Shown: in pieces, positions 44,131 through 56,198 of the stretch
Numbering within the stretch: the stretch's first letter is position 1
How the letters are laid out: each line of letters begins with the position of its first letter
Origin: Earliella scabrosa
Taxonomy: Eukaryota; Basidiomycota; Agaricomycetes; Polyporales; Polyporaceae
Reading direction: 5' to 3'
Length of the DNA stretch: 64,000 nt
Assembly: GCA_022605405.1 (NCBI GenBank)
Contig: JABYQQ010000004.1
Span: forward strand, 806,001-870,000
Notes under the pieces: generated by a model
The model's database searches: none
What the model saw: the letters and a program-made list of their open reading frames with translations, nothing else
Told to the model about the DNA's origin: nothing
Made by a program: the position numbers and the translations under genes

Positions 44131-47100
44131 ATGTCCTCTCTTGACGACCGATCTCCCGGTGGGGGAGGGGAACATCGTGATCGTTCCGCGGCTACAGCAG
44201 CAAGTGAGCGCTTGCGAGCCACTCCGCCGTCAACGGTAAATCCTCCCGACGTGACTTCGCCACCGCCACCAGCGACATTGCACAGCCCTACTCCCGAAAT
44301 GGGTACGGTAGCCTCGTCCGCATCCACAGAGCCCGGCCCATCAGCCCAGCCTATCACTCCTCGCGTTCGTTCCCAGCAATTGGCTTCTGAAGCGTCAACC
44401 ACACTGAGTGGGAACCCTCCTAACCAGAGGCAGCCAAACACAGAGACGTTGACGAGCTCGCTGCACCCTGCGTCGTCAAACATGCCCGGCGGATCTCCTA
44501 CGCCAGCGCCCATCCCCGCCAGTAACGGACTAGCAACTATTGATAACGACTCTGCGCCGAAGCAGGGCAAGAAGAAGAAACGTCGCCCGATTGACGACGT
44601 CACCTTCGAGAACGCGAAGTCGACCAGAACGACCACTCGGGTGCGTGACCTGCCTGCTCCGGACTCGGTCTGTCTTCGTGTACTCATCAACATTGTAGCA
44701 GTGGGCTCCTGCCCTCACACCGGTAGAACCGCCGCCCCAGACCGGGGCGAGACTCAGACGCGCTGCGGCCCAAGCCTCGGAGAAGGAGCGTCGTGAGGCG
44801 GCGGCAGTGGAACCGGAGACAACAACTTCAGAGCCGGAACGTCCTCAGAAGCAGATCAAGCCCTTGGCACGCCCGCAAGGCCAACGGACGCGCCCTCCGC
44901 CTCAACCCCAGTATCCACCGCCGCAGCAGGCGCATCCGCCGCCGCAGCGCGCACATCTTCAGCCACAGCGTCTCCAGCCACAGCGTGGACCTACTCAGCC
45001 ACAGCGTGCGCATCCTCAGCAACCGCAGATGCATCCTCCACTCCAGCAGGGACATCCTCCGCAGCAGTCGTATTCTCAGCTGCAGCAGGGGCATCCAATG
45101 TATCAGCAACCGCGTCTTCCGCTCCAGCAGCCAGAGGCGCATCGTTGGTATCAGCAGGCGCATCGTCCCCTGGGCGGAGATCAACAGGCGTACAACCAAG
45201 CCGTACAACCTCCTACGCAGCTGGCTCCGAGGCCGCCAGTACACCAACAGCCGACCGATTACGCTCAGAACCCCCATCAGCAAAAGGTACTAGGTATTCG
45301 GAATGCCACCCGTACTCACCGCCGTCAGCCGACGCCGCCCAAGTCGCGGCAATGCGCCGCCGAGCACTGGAAAGGTTAGCCCTTGTTGGCAACGGTCGCG
45401 ATGCCACACAGAGCTCGGCGGCGCATCGTCGTCTATCCTGAACTACGGCGGTGGATCGCGTTGAGTTCGCAAGACATGACGGTGCACCGCCACGCTTTCG
45501 CAATGCATGGCGGAGCGCCGCCGCGCTCCGCGATGCATGGCGATGCATTGTCAGCGTTCTAGATGCACCGCCGGAGTATGGACGGAGCTTCTGTAATTAT
45601 AATACATTACAATCATCTTGAGCCACGTTCTGAACACACGCTTATAAAGAGAGCAAACAGTACGGGTTTTCATTAGTACAGTAGAATACAAATTTAACGA
45701 GCACATATCCATACACGAGCCGCCTGGCCAAGCACCAACGAGTCAGACAGAAGTGAAAGCCGTGAGAGCGCAACACCGTCGAAGCGAGAAACCGAGAGGA
45801 CCAGCAGAACAGGTTGCCGAGAGCTCAAGCGTCGTCCGATGGAGGCAAGGACTGCGGCAGAGGAGACGAGCGGGATGGCGAGGCCGGCTGCGAGCCCAGA
45901 GTGATCGATGACAACCCGGCATCGCCATCTTGACGACGACGAGGCGGAGAGAGCCTCCGAGTCCGTAGACTTGTCGGCAGCAGAGGGAGTAGCAGTCAGC
46001 TCGCGCTCGCTTAGAACGATCGTCAGCGTTGTCGAGCAGGTTGAGCAAGGTGCACGACGTACGGGTTCTATTGGCGCCGCGTGCGGCCCATCAAGTTGTC
46101 GCACCCGTGTGCAAGTTCCGCAATCGTCCGATGCGCGAGTGTTGTCTTCGCCTGGACGCGGTCACCAAAGTGTTCCCTGTAGAGCGTCAGTGTGTAGGTG
46201 CTCGTGCGGAACTTAAAAAGGCGTACCTCGGCGTAAGTGATCGTTCGTGAGGTCACACGCACAATATTGTACGTCTGCGCTGAAGGCAGCTTGCAGGGCG
46301 TCTTCTCTTTGCGACAGACGGACCGGTTCACTGAAATGGGTCTCGTCCTGCGCAATTTGAGGACCCGACATGGTGAGATGTGCACGCGAGAGGCCGCACA
46401 ACACGTATGAAGGCATGTTTGGATAGAAAGAGGTATGACGGTCAGTGCCAGTGTATGTATGCACGTATAACTCATGAAATGGGACTCACCTAGCTACCTT
46501 CTCACCATCCGCAACGCTGGCGTGTTGAGCTCATCCGGGGTTGAGCCGTTCGCGACACGGTGTATGCTGCGAGGTTGGAGCCAGAACCTGTCGTGCATGT
46601 TGGTAATGTTGTCTGAAGCGCTGACAGAACCAGACGTTAGCAGTCAGCGAGCTATATGCGCATACACTCACCTTCAAGTCTTCGCGTCGTCGTCCATGAG
46701 AGATGTCGACTGAATCGGACGATGTCTGGCCGGCAGGGGCTATGAGAAGTGGGTAGAGTTTTGTGTTTGTAGAGAGTCTGCTGTTTTCTTGAGGTATCCA
46801 TGGCCGGGAGAAGGGGAGGTAGGTGCGCCGACATGGGCGACGTTGTCAAGTTTCAACCATGACGTATGTGGGATACTAGTGACGGGTGCGATGACTTGCC
46901 TATTTTCCCTCGTCCTGATCCTTATTAGTTCAAGCCTAGGGCGTGCCATGGGGCCGTGAGGAAAAGATTATGGGCGGGAGGAGGGAGATGGTAGTGGAAC
47001 GAAGCCAAGAGGTTTGCAAGAGCACGGCGCAGCGGTGACGCGTTTAAGTGCCGTAGTCACGTGATCGCGGTGGGACGGTCGCCCAGTCTTATCAGAGTTT

Positions 47101-50100
47101 CAGGCTTCAGCGCTTCAGCTCAAATCTGCCGTCCGTGCCGGCGAGGGTTTTTGCACACAGCAGGCCCAGCTCATCGAATGCAACACAAGAGAAGGACACA
47201 TGATGGGAGGAGAGGGCTGCACGACGTGCCGAGGAGGCCCAAATAGTGCGTCGTTCTATTCTCACTCTGCGTTCCACCATACTGACCATCACTGTTGCTA
47301 TCGTAGAATGTGATGACCGTAGAGCCCGAGGTGAGCTTTTCCCAGACCCCACCTCTGCCTCCCAACCTTGCGATTGGGTCCCAAACGGCTCCTTTTTGCT
47401 CGTCTGCACCTCCTGCATCCCCCATCGTCCAGCTGAGGGCGTAGAAGACCGGGAAGAGGAGAGCAGGGTCGGAGTATCTGTCGCGGAGGAGTGCGATCAC
47501 GCTCGCGGGGTGCACGATCACGGATCTCCCTTGACAGTGACAGTCACTGGAGCCGATGCTTGTAAGGGACTCGTGGCGGGGTCGGGCTGCATGCAGTTCA
47601 GGTTCGACGGGCCTGCGGCGTTCTTGTTCATGGGTGCAGGGAGCACTTGTGCGGCGAGCTCTCCGTGCTGCTGGGCCTCAGCTCGCGCGTCGTGACTCGT
47701 GCAGCGCGAACACGACACAACCATTGTGCCGGCTGAGAAGAAGCTCAACCTCGAGTAAGTAGGCGGACACAAGTCGCAACGCTGCCGCTATTGCACCACC
47801 GGCTCAGCAGTCGGAGGATGTTCCAGTGGCACCAGTGCTACTCCCGGAGATCGCAGAGGGTGGGTGCATGAGGCGATCGTGCAAGAGCGTACGGCACGGC
47901 ACGGCGCACCTGCCTGAAGCAGACGGCGATGGTGAACGCGAAGACGTACCTAAGAACAAGGACAACGAGTATGGCTGCAGAGCCATCACAGGCAGCGGGG
48001 CCCAGGACTGGACGAGTACTCCCTCAAGGGCCAGTGTGCGCCACCATACTTAAGTGATACTGGCCCTCGATCCGCTGTGACCCGTCGAGCGAGCTCGCGA
48101 ATTGTGCATATACATTTGATTTGATCACCGCATCCACTTGTTACGCTCTCGAGTCTGTGCTACTATCATGTTACACTGAGTATCCAAATGTACTGCTATC
48201 TTACTCATACGTTATCAGAGCTTTGTTATGCATCCCATTAACATCCAATCACTCACGCATATCGTGGCAGTGCATCGCTGGGTACTGCGGATGTTCGCGA
48301 TGCATTGCAGGCATCGCAATGCATCGCGATGCGCCGTGACGCTCCTCAAGACCCCACGGTCCTTCGCGATCCATCGCTACGGTCCGCATTTCTCGGGATG
48401 CCATGTACGGCATCCCACTCATTTTGCACTTTTGCTGATGCCCATCCAATAGCACCAGTCCCACAGTTCCGGCATGTCGACCAGGCAGGATATCCGCCGC
48501 CGCAGTATCCACAGCCTGGAGCGCCGTACGTTCAGCACGGACAACTTCCGGAACAAGCCGCCATGCAACTGCAAAGAGACGTTCAATTCCAACCACCGCC
48601 ACAGATGCAGTACCCGCAAGCTGCTGTCGCCCACGCTTACGAGCAAGGAGACATGGATAACGTGAGCCGTGTGTGGGAGTCGACCATAATCACTGTCTAA
48701 TATTGCGACTGCCTAGCGCGTTCGTCAAGATTACGAGAATTATGGAGAAATACCATACGTCCAGCCATATCCGCTTCAAGAAGCTCCCCCTCGACATGCA
48801 CCGCCCACATCTCAGCGAGCTCGTAAGGCAACTGGCAATGAACATCCAGAGCACCCAAGGAATCGGACTCATGGCGCACCTCCGAGCCGTCACGTTCGAG
48901 AGCGCGCTCATCCTTACGCCGGAAAGCACAGCGCACCACGCAACTCCGCGCATACCGTCAAACTGGCAAAGGTGACTCCGTACTAAGGGCTGCTATGCTA
49001 GCATACTTACTCGTCTCTTACAGACGCTTGCGAAGACAAGAACAGAGAAGAAGCGCGTTATGACGTCGCAGAGTCAACCTCAAGCGACTGAAGGTGACAT
49101 AGCGGACCTCAGCCCGATGGATGAAGACGACGAGCATCTGGACATAGAGCGCGCGGACAAGTCTGACAGCACCGAAGACGGCTGGGGCCCAGAATACGAA
49201 GCGCCACCGTACGATGCCGACGATGCCGACGACGAGGAGACAGAGGACGAAGCTGGGGCTGCTTACGACGACCACTTGGACCGATACATGGAGGAGCTAG
49301 TGAGTGTTGCATCTGCATACGCAGATGTCATCTGACCTGTGTTCCCTCTAGCTCTCAGCGAATGGTGACCAGCAGGATGGGAATCAGCTGGACGCGGACG
49401 AAGGTATGGAAACAGAGGTACCACCGACGTGGGACCACAAGGTACGCCCTCCGCTCAGTTGTACTTGAGTGAATGATTCACGAGACGTGCAGGAGCTCGG
49501 TGGGTCGGGGCAGCTGTTCTTCCACATGCTGGATCAATTCAACACCTGGGTCACGGAGTCGCGCTCCCATAAGTGGGTCCACCTGAATTGAATGCACATT
49601 CATCTAGCTCACACATACTCAGCAACGCGGTGATGAGTCGCATGGGCAAGATCGAGCAGCGCCTCGAACGTATGGAGGCTGAGCGGGCGAGCACCGCTCC
49701 TCCGAAATGGACACCGCCGCAGAAGTCTCGCGCGCCCAAGGCTGCTCGCTCGAAGGCCTCGCGCATCATCATTCCGGAGCCAGAGCCTGGGAAGTCGTAC
49801 AGCCCAGAAGAGATCTCGCAACTGGAAGCCGTAGAGAGAGTGTACTTGAACCGGCTCGCGGTATGTCTTCATGCTAGCTCCTATTGCATTTACCATGTTC
49901 ATCGGCTGGCAGGTTATTACCCGGAGGCACGTCAGGAAGCTTCTGAACGCGCGGACATACGCCGAAATCGCTGAGAAGTGCAAACCTCTCACGGAAGCTG
50001 AACTCGCCGCGTATAACAACACTCCTAAGAACAAGGACTACTTCACGCCGGCCAAGTTCCGCTTCGACGTCTCGCAGTCTTGGACCAAGTCGCCCTTCAA

Positions 50101-50933
50101 TCTCGACGCACGGGACTATTACTGCCGCCATTTACTCCACGCGCTCAAGGGCGGACAATACGATCACGAATCCACGTTCATCCCCGATCGCTACCATACC
50201 ATGTACCATGTCGGCGCCGCCCTGGACTCGCACGTCGACACCATCCGCGCTGAAATTCGCAAGATCCAAGACCCTCACTCGAGCGATGATCCGGACGAGG
50301 ACGCGAGAACAGCGCGAGCGAGAGCACGCAGGACTACGGTGAGACTCATTGATGCCACTCGCAGTGTGCAGCATGCGCTGATGTCATGGTCTACAGCTTC
50401 ATCATCAGCGTGTTGGGGTCATAGTTAACCGAGGTTACGACGAACACCTTGATCTCATCTTGAGATTCGAAGGAAAGAACCACAGCGCAGACGAGAGCGA
50501 CCGTGGTCCGGATGGAAAGAAGCTATCAAGAACGTACTGGATCACGGAATGTGACTGGATGAGCGAGGAGCTGAGGAAATTCCTCCGCAAACTCGACGAG
50601 GCACACTACGACGACTCGTTGAATCTTCCCGAGAAGCAGTCGCAAGGCGGTAGCGGTCCCCGAGAGCGCAAGCCCCGTGATCCCCGCAAGTCTATCGTCG
50701 GCGTTGCCGTGAAAGGTTTATGGCGAAATTGCTATAACCCCGCTTGGCTGGCTACGCTCAAGCGTCACGAGATCCGCGACCTACAAATCATCGACGAGGG
50801 GTACGACTTCACGATCGTGGAGTACAGCGACGAAGAGGAGGAGGAAGAGGAGGAGGAAGAGGAGGAGGAAGAGGAGGAGGAAGAGGAGGAGTATGAAGGG
50901 CCGGAATTCGTGCAAGGAAGTAGCAGGGGATAG
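44131..50933 (+). pseudogene. Gene Z, Pro/Gln-rich protein with acidic tail, interrupted by insertion
   Basis: Starts MSSLDDRSPGGGGEHRDRSA and contains a basic block PKQGKKKKRRPIDDVTFENA. A Gln/Pro/His-rich repeat region (44870-45270) breaks off at 45274 and resumes at 48441 (APVPQFRHVDQAGYPPPQYP). Further exons: SPMDEDDEHLDIERADKSDS, VITRRHVRKLLNARTYAEIA, FDVSQSWTKSPFNLDARDYY, YNPAWLATLKRHEIRDLQII. It ends with an unbroken run of more than 20 Glu (50836-50890). No known domain is seen; low-complexity ends around a conserved 250-residue middle suggest a DNA- or chromatin-associated transposon accessory protein. It lies 230 bases downstream of the Tnp2 gene on the same strand, so it may be its element partner. 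The 3.2 kb insertion probably kills it unless spliced out. Confidence 0.55.
45275..48440. mobile_element. 3.17 kb insertion in gene Z with short inverted ends
   Basis: The segment starts catcagcaaaag and ends cttttgctgatg, a 12-bp perfect terminal inverted repeat. It is flanked by C runs that would allow a 2-bp duplication. Removing it with that duplication rejoins gene Z in frame. Near both ends lie gatgcat-rich motifs in opposite orientation (45495-45555 and 48295-48340). Inside, minus-strand open frames near 46100-46410 and 47100-47990 may be captured gene pieces; none is recognised and no transposase is present. The alternative is a very long intron: aaaag|gtacta and ccaatag|cacc could act as donor and acceptor. 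Confidence 0.5.
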
Positions 50934-51303
50934 AAGCGCGACATGGGGTTGGTAGCTTTTTCCCTCTGGCGAGGTTTTTGATGCACCCAACCATGTACAG
51001 CGCAATGGCAATCGCGTGCATTACGATGTATCTACGTCTGACTTGCTATCTATGTTGGTTCGAACTCGTACGAGTGCGCAACCGGCATTGTAGTTGGGCG
51101 CGGCGCAAATAAGTAGAGTGGTGCGGAGCCTTGTGTTCCAGCGAGCACGGAAGAGGCGACGGCTAGCGCGGTTGTCTTCGCCAACGCCGGAGAAGGCGGG
51201 ACGGCGTAGGGAGGGGCGTGGCGGGGAGAGATGTGAGGGAGAGGATTGCGGAGAGGCGCTGTGGAGGAGCAAGCGCATCAGGGAGGTATTCGGAGCAGAG
51301 TGG
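50934..51303. other. 3' flank of gene Z up to the foldback element
   Basis: Contains the gene Z 3' end and a purine-rich stretch with a short open frame that runs into the foldback element. It ends with AGAGTGG (51297-51303), the reverse complement of the CCACTCT at 32490-32496. Confidence 0.5.
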
Positions 51304-54300
51304 CACCTGTAGGCTCCATACTTGTATCACAAACCCCCAGACCTGTGGTGCTCCATTGTGACTTTTGGTGGGCCCGAGGTAACACACCTCATCTCACTTG
51401 TAACAAGGGCTTGTCAGAATGGGCTGCACTTGTTAAAAACAGCTCTAGGGCAGTTTGTCACATTTGTGTGTACTTGTAGCTAGTCTTGTAGCTTTATGCC
51501 CACTTGTCAGAATCCGCTCTAGGGCAGTTTGTCACATTTGTGTGTATTTGTAGCTAGTCTTGTAGCTTTATGCCCACTTGTCAGAATCCGCTCTAGGGCA
51601 GTTTGTCACATTTGTGTGTACTTGTAGCTAGTCTTGTAGCTTTCTGCCCACTTGTCAGAATCCGCTCTAGGGCAGTTTGTCACATTTGTGTGTACTTGTA
51701 GCTAGTCTTGTAGCTTTCTGCCCACTTGTCAGAATCCGCTCTAGGGCAGTTTGTCACATTTGTGTGTACTTGTAGCTAGTCTTGTAGCTTTCTGCCCACT
51801 TGTTAGAATCCATATTGGGGTGATCTTGATGGCTTTCCTGGTATAGTAGGGGTGCTTACCTAATGTTGTGGCGCTGTTTGGGCGCTTTTTTGACGCCCAT
51901 AAGCGGTAGGTGACCCTATAGAGGGGCTACCTGCTTCCCCTCTAGCTCCTTCAAATCTACACCAATAGGGGTGTATGTGGGTGCGTTGGGTTCGCATTTT
52001 CAGCCTCTATTTGATGGTCGAATGTACAGAAGATAGTGTTCAGAATTGTGGGATTTGCAGCTGTATGTAGCTACTACTATTTGCTACCTACTGTACATTG
52101 GGGGAACCACTGATCCATATTTCACGTACAGGGTACCATTAGATGGGGAAAAATCACAGCTTTCCAACGCACCCTGTATCATGGTATAAAATGGAGTAGC
52201 AGCGGAGCTATGGCCCAATACATTTTCGCAAAAAGTTGTACCATTGTTTGCCTGATATCTTGGAATATGTTGAATGGTGTGCCATGCCCTATACACCATT
52301 GGAATGGCATCGAGCAGGGCTTTCCAACGGTACCCTGATCACCCCAATCCGTAAAGGTTATCTGACCCTCTCCTCCTGACCCCATTCCCATCAATCCTCT
52401 AATAGCTCTGTGGCATCTCACCCTTTTGGCCTACAACTTTGGGACACACACCATCCAGTATTTATCCTCTGATGTGGGAAGTATCATGATCTGGTACTGC
52501 CTGTGTCATCTGTTCTGGATCTAACATACTTAGCATGCCTCTAGCAGTGCATCACTTATTGTGGACTCAGAACCTTATGGATTGTCATGCTGTTTGCTGT
52601 ATCTTATCAAGGCTTCATAGAAGTATGTCCATCTAGCTCCAGCCATTTAGATGTGCTTTTGATCACACTAGATTCTCTTATCAGCTCCCTACCTTGCTCA
52701 CCACTTAGCAAAAGATCCAGAGCATGATTTGCTCTCACAACCTCAGATAGAGTAGAGACTGATGCTCTACACAATGTGCAAAAAGAATCATGCCATTTGC
52801 TTATGTACTGGCAAAAATATGGTCAGAATGTTTCAGGATGCACTGAATGTGCACTGTAACTACATGCAGTGCACTGCAATGCTCTGTCAGATAAGCCTGA
52901 GAACACATGTTCTGCTATATCTCCACCACTTCTCCACCAATTCACATCATTCTTTTTGCATTGTGTAGTGGCTGTTTGACAGTATTGTATCTGAAAGTAT
53001 GAGATCCAAGTATGCTCCAGATCTATTGGTAGGTGGTGAGCAAGGTAGGGAGCTGATAAGAGAATCTAGTGTGATCAAAAGCACATCTGAATGGCTGGAG
53101 CTAGATGGACATACTTCTATGAAGCCTTGATAAGATACAGCAAACAGCATGACAGTCCATAAGATTCTGAGTCCACAATAAGTGATGCACTGCTAGAGGC
53201 ATGCTAAGTATGTTAGATCCAGAACAGATGACACAGGCAGTACCAGATCATGATACTTCCCACATCAGAGGATAAATACTGGATGGTGTGTGTCCCAAAG
53301 TTGTAGGCCAAAAGGGTGAGATGCCACAGAGCTATTAGAGGATTGATGGGAATGGGGTCAGGAGGAGAGGGTCAGATAACCTTTACGGATTGGGGTGATC
53401 AGGGTACCGTTGGAAAGCCCTGCTCGATGCCATTCCAATGGTGTATAGGGCATGGCACACCATTCAACATATTCCAAGATATCAGGCAAACAATGGTACA
53501 ACTTTTTGCGAAAATGTATTGGGCCATAGCTCCGCTGCTACTCCATTTTATACCATGATACAGGGTGCGTTGGAAAGCTGTGATTTTTCCCCATCTAATG
53601 GTACCCTGTACGTGAAATATGGATCAGTGGTTCCCCCAATGTACAGTAGGTAGCAAATAGTAGTAGCTACATACAGCTGCAAATCCCACAATTCTGAACA
53701 CTATCTTCTGTACATTCGACCATCAAATAGAGGCTGAAAATGCGAACCCAACGCACCCACATACACCCCTATTGGTGTAGATTTGAAGGAGCTAGAGGGG
53801 AAGCAGGTAGCCCCTCTATAGGGTCACCTACCGCTTATGGGCGTCAAAAAAGCGCCCAAACAGCGCCACAACATTAGGTAAGCACCCCTACTATACCAGG
53901 AAAGCCATCAAGATCACCCCAATATGGATTCTAACAAGTGGGCAGAAAGCTACAAGACTAGCTACAAGTACACACAAATGTGACAAACTGCCCTAGAGCG
54001 GATTCTGACAAGTGGGCAGAAAGCTACAAGACTAGCTACAAGTACACACAAATGTGACAAACTGCCCTAGAGCGGATTCTGACAAGTGGGCATAAAGCTA
54101 CAAGACTAGCTACAAGTACACACAAATGTGACAAACTGCCCTAGAGCGGATTCTGACAAGTGGGCATAAAGCTACAAGACTAGCTACAAGTACACACAAA
54201 TGTGACAAACTGCCCTAGAGCTGTTTTTAACAAGTGCAGCCCATTCTGACAAGCCCTTGTTACAAGTGAGATGAGGTGTGTTACCTCGGGCCCACCAAAA

Positions 54301-54359
54301 GTCACAATGGAGCACCACAGGTCTGGGGGTTTGTGATACAAGTATGGAGCCTACAGGTG
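51304..54359. mobile_element. Foldback DNA transposon, copy 2
   Basis: 3056-bp copy, nearly identical to copy 1 and in the same orientation by its asymmetric spacer. It is 74 bp longer because the left arm has five instead of four subterminal units. Ends are cacctgtag...ctacaggtg. The flanks AGAGTGG (left) and TCTTGCA (right, 54360-54366) do not match each other. They are the reverse complements of copy 1's left and right flanks respectively. Confidence 0.93.
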
Positions 54360-55076
54360 TCTTGCAGCGTCCGAGCTCGCTTGCGACGCTCGCTCGGACT
54401 AACCTCCGACGCCTGATCAATGAACATTTCCAGCCCATCCTCCTCAGGATTTTTGAGACGAGCGGCCTCAACCGCGTTACGGACGTCCAGCGGCTCCTCC
54501 TCGAGCATCTTTTTAGCCGTCTCGCTCATGAACGAGAGCCACGAGCGCGGCTTAGCGTCCGCAGGTAAGTCGTTCTTGTACTCTTGGAAGCGTTCTTTGA
54601 TGATTGGGAGAACACGGTCCTGGTATAGCGTGATGTACGCTTGGTAGGCCTGGAGTCGTACCGTCTTCTTAGGCGCCGCGTTGAGGTCGAGTCCACCGTC
54701 GGACTCCTTCTCCGTTGTCGCCCCTCCGCCCCTCTTATTGTAAAACCACCAGTACACTTGCTGTTGTGGGACGTACACGTGAGTCCTGTGCAATTTGTCG
54801 CGTCCGACTGCGACAAGCACTCACTTTCTTCCTCTCGAACGCCGACAGACTCGTCACTTGACCGTTCTCGTCGTGCTCAGTCTTCAAGATCACAAGCTTT
54901 GCAGCCGCCTTGTCCGCCGGGATGACGACTCCAGGGAAGAACGCGTCGAAGTACTCTTGCTGGGCGATCTGTATGAACGTCGTCGTGGTCCCCTGTGCGC
55001 GCGCGCAGTTCCACGCGCCCACGCGTGCTTCGAGGAACTTCTGCTCCTCCGCGTTTGCCCAGGACGGTCGAGGCAT
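54360..55076 (-). pseudogene. Gene X, N-terminal half (KDZ element cargo)
   Basis: The start at 55076 gives MPRPSWANAEEQKFLEARVG, followed by TTFIQIAQQEYFDAFFPGVV. A junction near 54830 (exact splice not settled) leads to VYVPQQQVYWWFYNKRGGG, then LQAYQAYITLYQDRVLPIIK, a helical Glu/Lys-rich part and SERRKRARTLQ. There the coding sequence is cut by the foldback element at TCTTGCA. The C-terminal half is at 35479-37397 in opposite orientation. The break lies in the last codons of an exon. The gene is divergent from the next gene (336 bases between starts), as expected for a shared promoter inside a transposon. The function of the family is unknown. Confidence 0.75.
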
Positions 55077-55411
55077 GACCCGTAATGCGCTGAGTGCGTG
55101 ATGTTTCGTTCGGGGAAATGGTCTGAGGAGGCAAGGACGGGGAGGGAAGGAACGTCGTCTGGGCGGTTGTGCGCCACGTCCCGCTAGCCTTGTGGTTGCC
55201 CACCTTGTAAAACTGGTGGCCCATCTGCTGTTCCGTCTCGTGACTCGTGTCCAACTAACATGTGTCAATAACAGCTCGTCTGGTATATAGGGGCGGTGTC
55301 CGATCATCGACTTGATCATCCGATTCTCTCTATCATCGTCTGGTACGCCCCGCCCACTCTTGTCCCTCCCGTTCTCTGTAACTCACATTTCTTGCCCTAG
55401 TGCAGGCTCAA

Positions 55412-56198
55412 ATGCGTCAACAGAACGTCGACACGACGAGCGAGGAGGACGATCTGGCTCAACTTGCGGCCGATCTGTCCCTGGACGCCTCAGGCACGCT
55501 GGGCGATCCTCTGGTGGGCTTGCAATCGCCCATGATCTCTCCTCGCACTTCACACCCGGACGCCCACCCGCCCCCGCCGTACATGCGTCGAGCCCCTGCT
55601 GCTGCTGCTGCTGCAGTAGCTAGCGGGTTGACCATTAATATCAATGTGCACGCCGGGACGGTCCCAGTCACGATCAATATGCCCGCTGCTCAGCCGGACG
55701 ATCGCGCGCGATCGTCTCAGTCATCCGCCGGTTCTCGCCCTCGTCACGACAGCACCGTCGTCATCAACGCCGCACCAGGCAACACCAATCGGTGGGTGGC
55801 CCCTCCTATGGACGAAGGGTCTCCCGGCCCGGCTCGTACTACGTCACCGCAGCAACCAACACCATCCGCCCCGCCCCCGTTCATTATGCGAGGCGGAGGC
55901 AAGGTGATTCCGTGGGACAGCCGCCGTGAGTTTCGCTGTTGCCCCGCCTATTCATTGACCCCCGACTTACTGTTTGAATTTAGTGGAGCATCTCGAACGC
56001 GATGATCCCGCCCATACGGGAAAGTGGTACGTGGTCATCGCAGGTCTTCGCGTCGGAATCTGGAGGTCGTGGCTGGACATGGAGGGTTTCGTCGATGTCA
56101 AGGGCTCTCGGTACCAGTTCTTCCCGACATTCGCGCTCGCCGATCATCATTACAAGCTTGCTCGACGCGAAGGACGGGTTCGCCTGCTGACGAAGTAG
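55412..56198 (+). CDS. KDZ-element protein with RNase H1 N-terminal-like domain
   Basis: Two exons (intron about 55928-55983). The N-terminal two thirds are low complexity: acidic start (TTSEEDDLAQLAADLSLDAS), Pro-rich middle, short Ala run (near 55605) and a strand-rich patch (GLTININVHAGTVPVTINMP). The C-terminal exon carries KWYVVIAGLRVGIWRSWLDM, then FVDVKGSRYQFFPTFALADH. This is the pattern of the small RNase H1 N-terminal/Cauli_VI fold (xYVVxxGxxxGIxxSW...F...F), which binds RNA-DNA hybrids or double-stranded RNA in other proteins. The catalytic RNase H domain is absent. An acceptor (cctag, 55399) before the first ATG suggests an upstream exon, so the start is uncertain. It lies between gene X and the transposase inside the KDZ element. 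Confidence 0.65.

Noticed and set aside
47100..47990. Secreted cupredoxin-like gene on the minus strand inside the insertion
   Set aside because: Only scattered TVTV-type phrases; no copper ligands or coherent exon chain.
50836..50890. GAG/GAA microsatellite as a separate repeat
   Set aside because: It encodes the poly-Glu tail of gene Z in frame and is described there.
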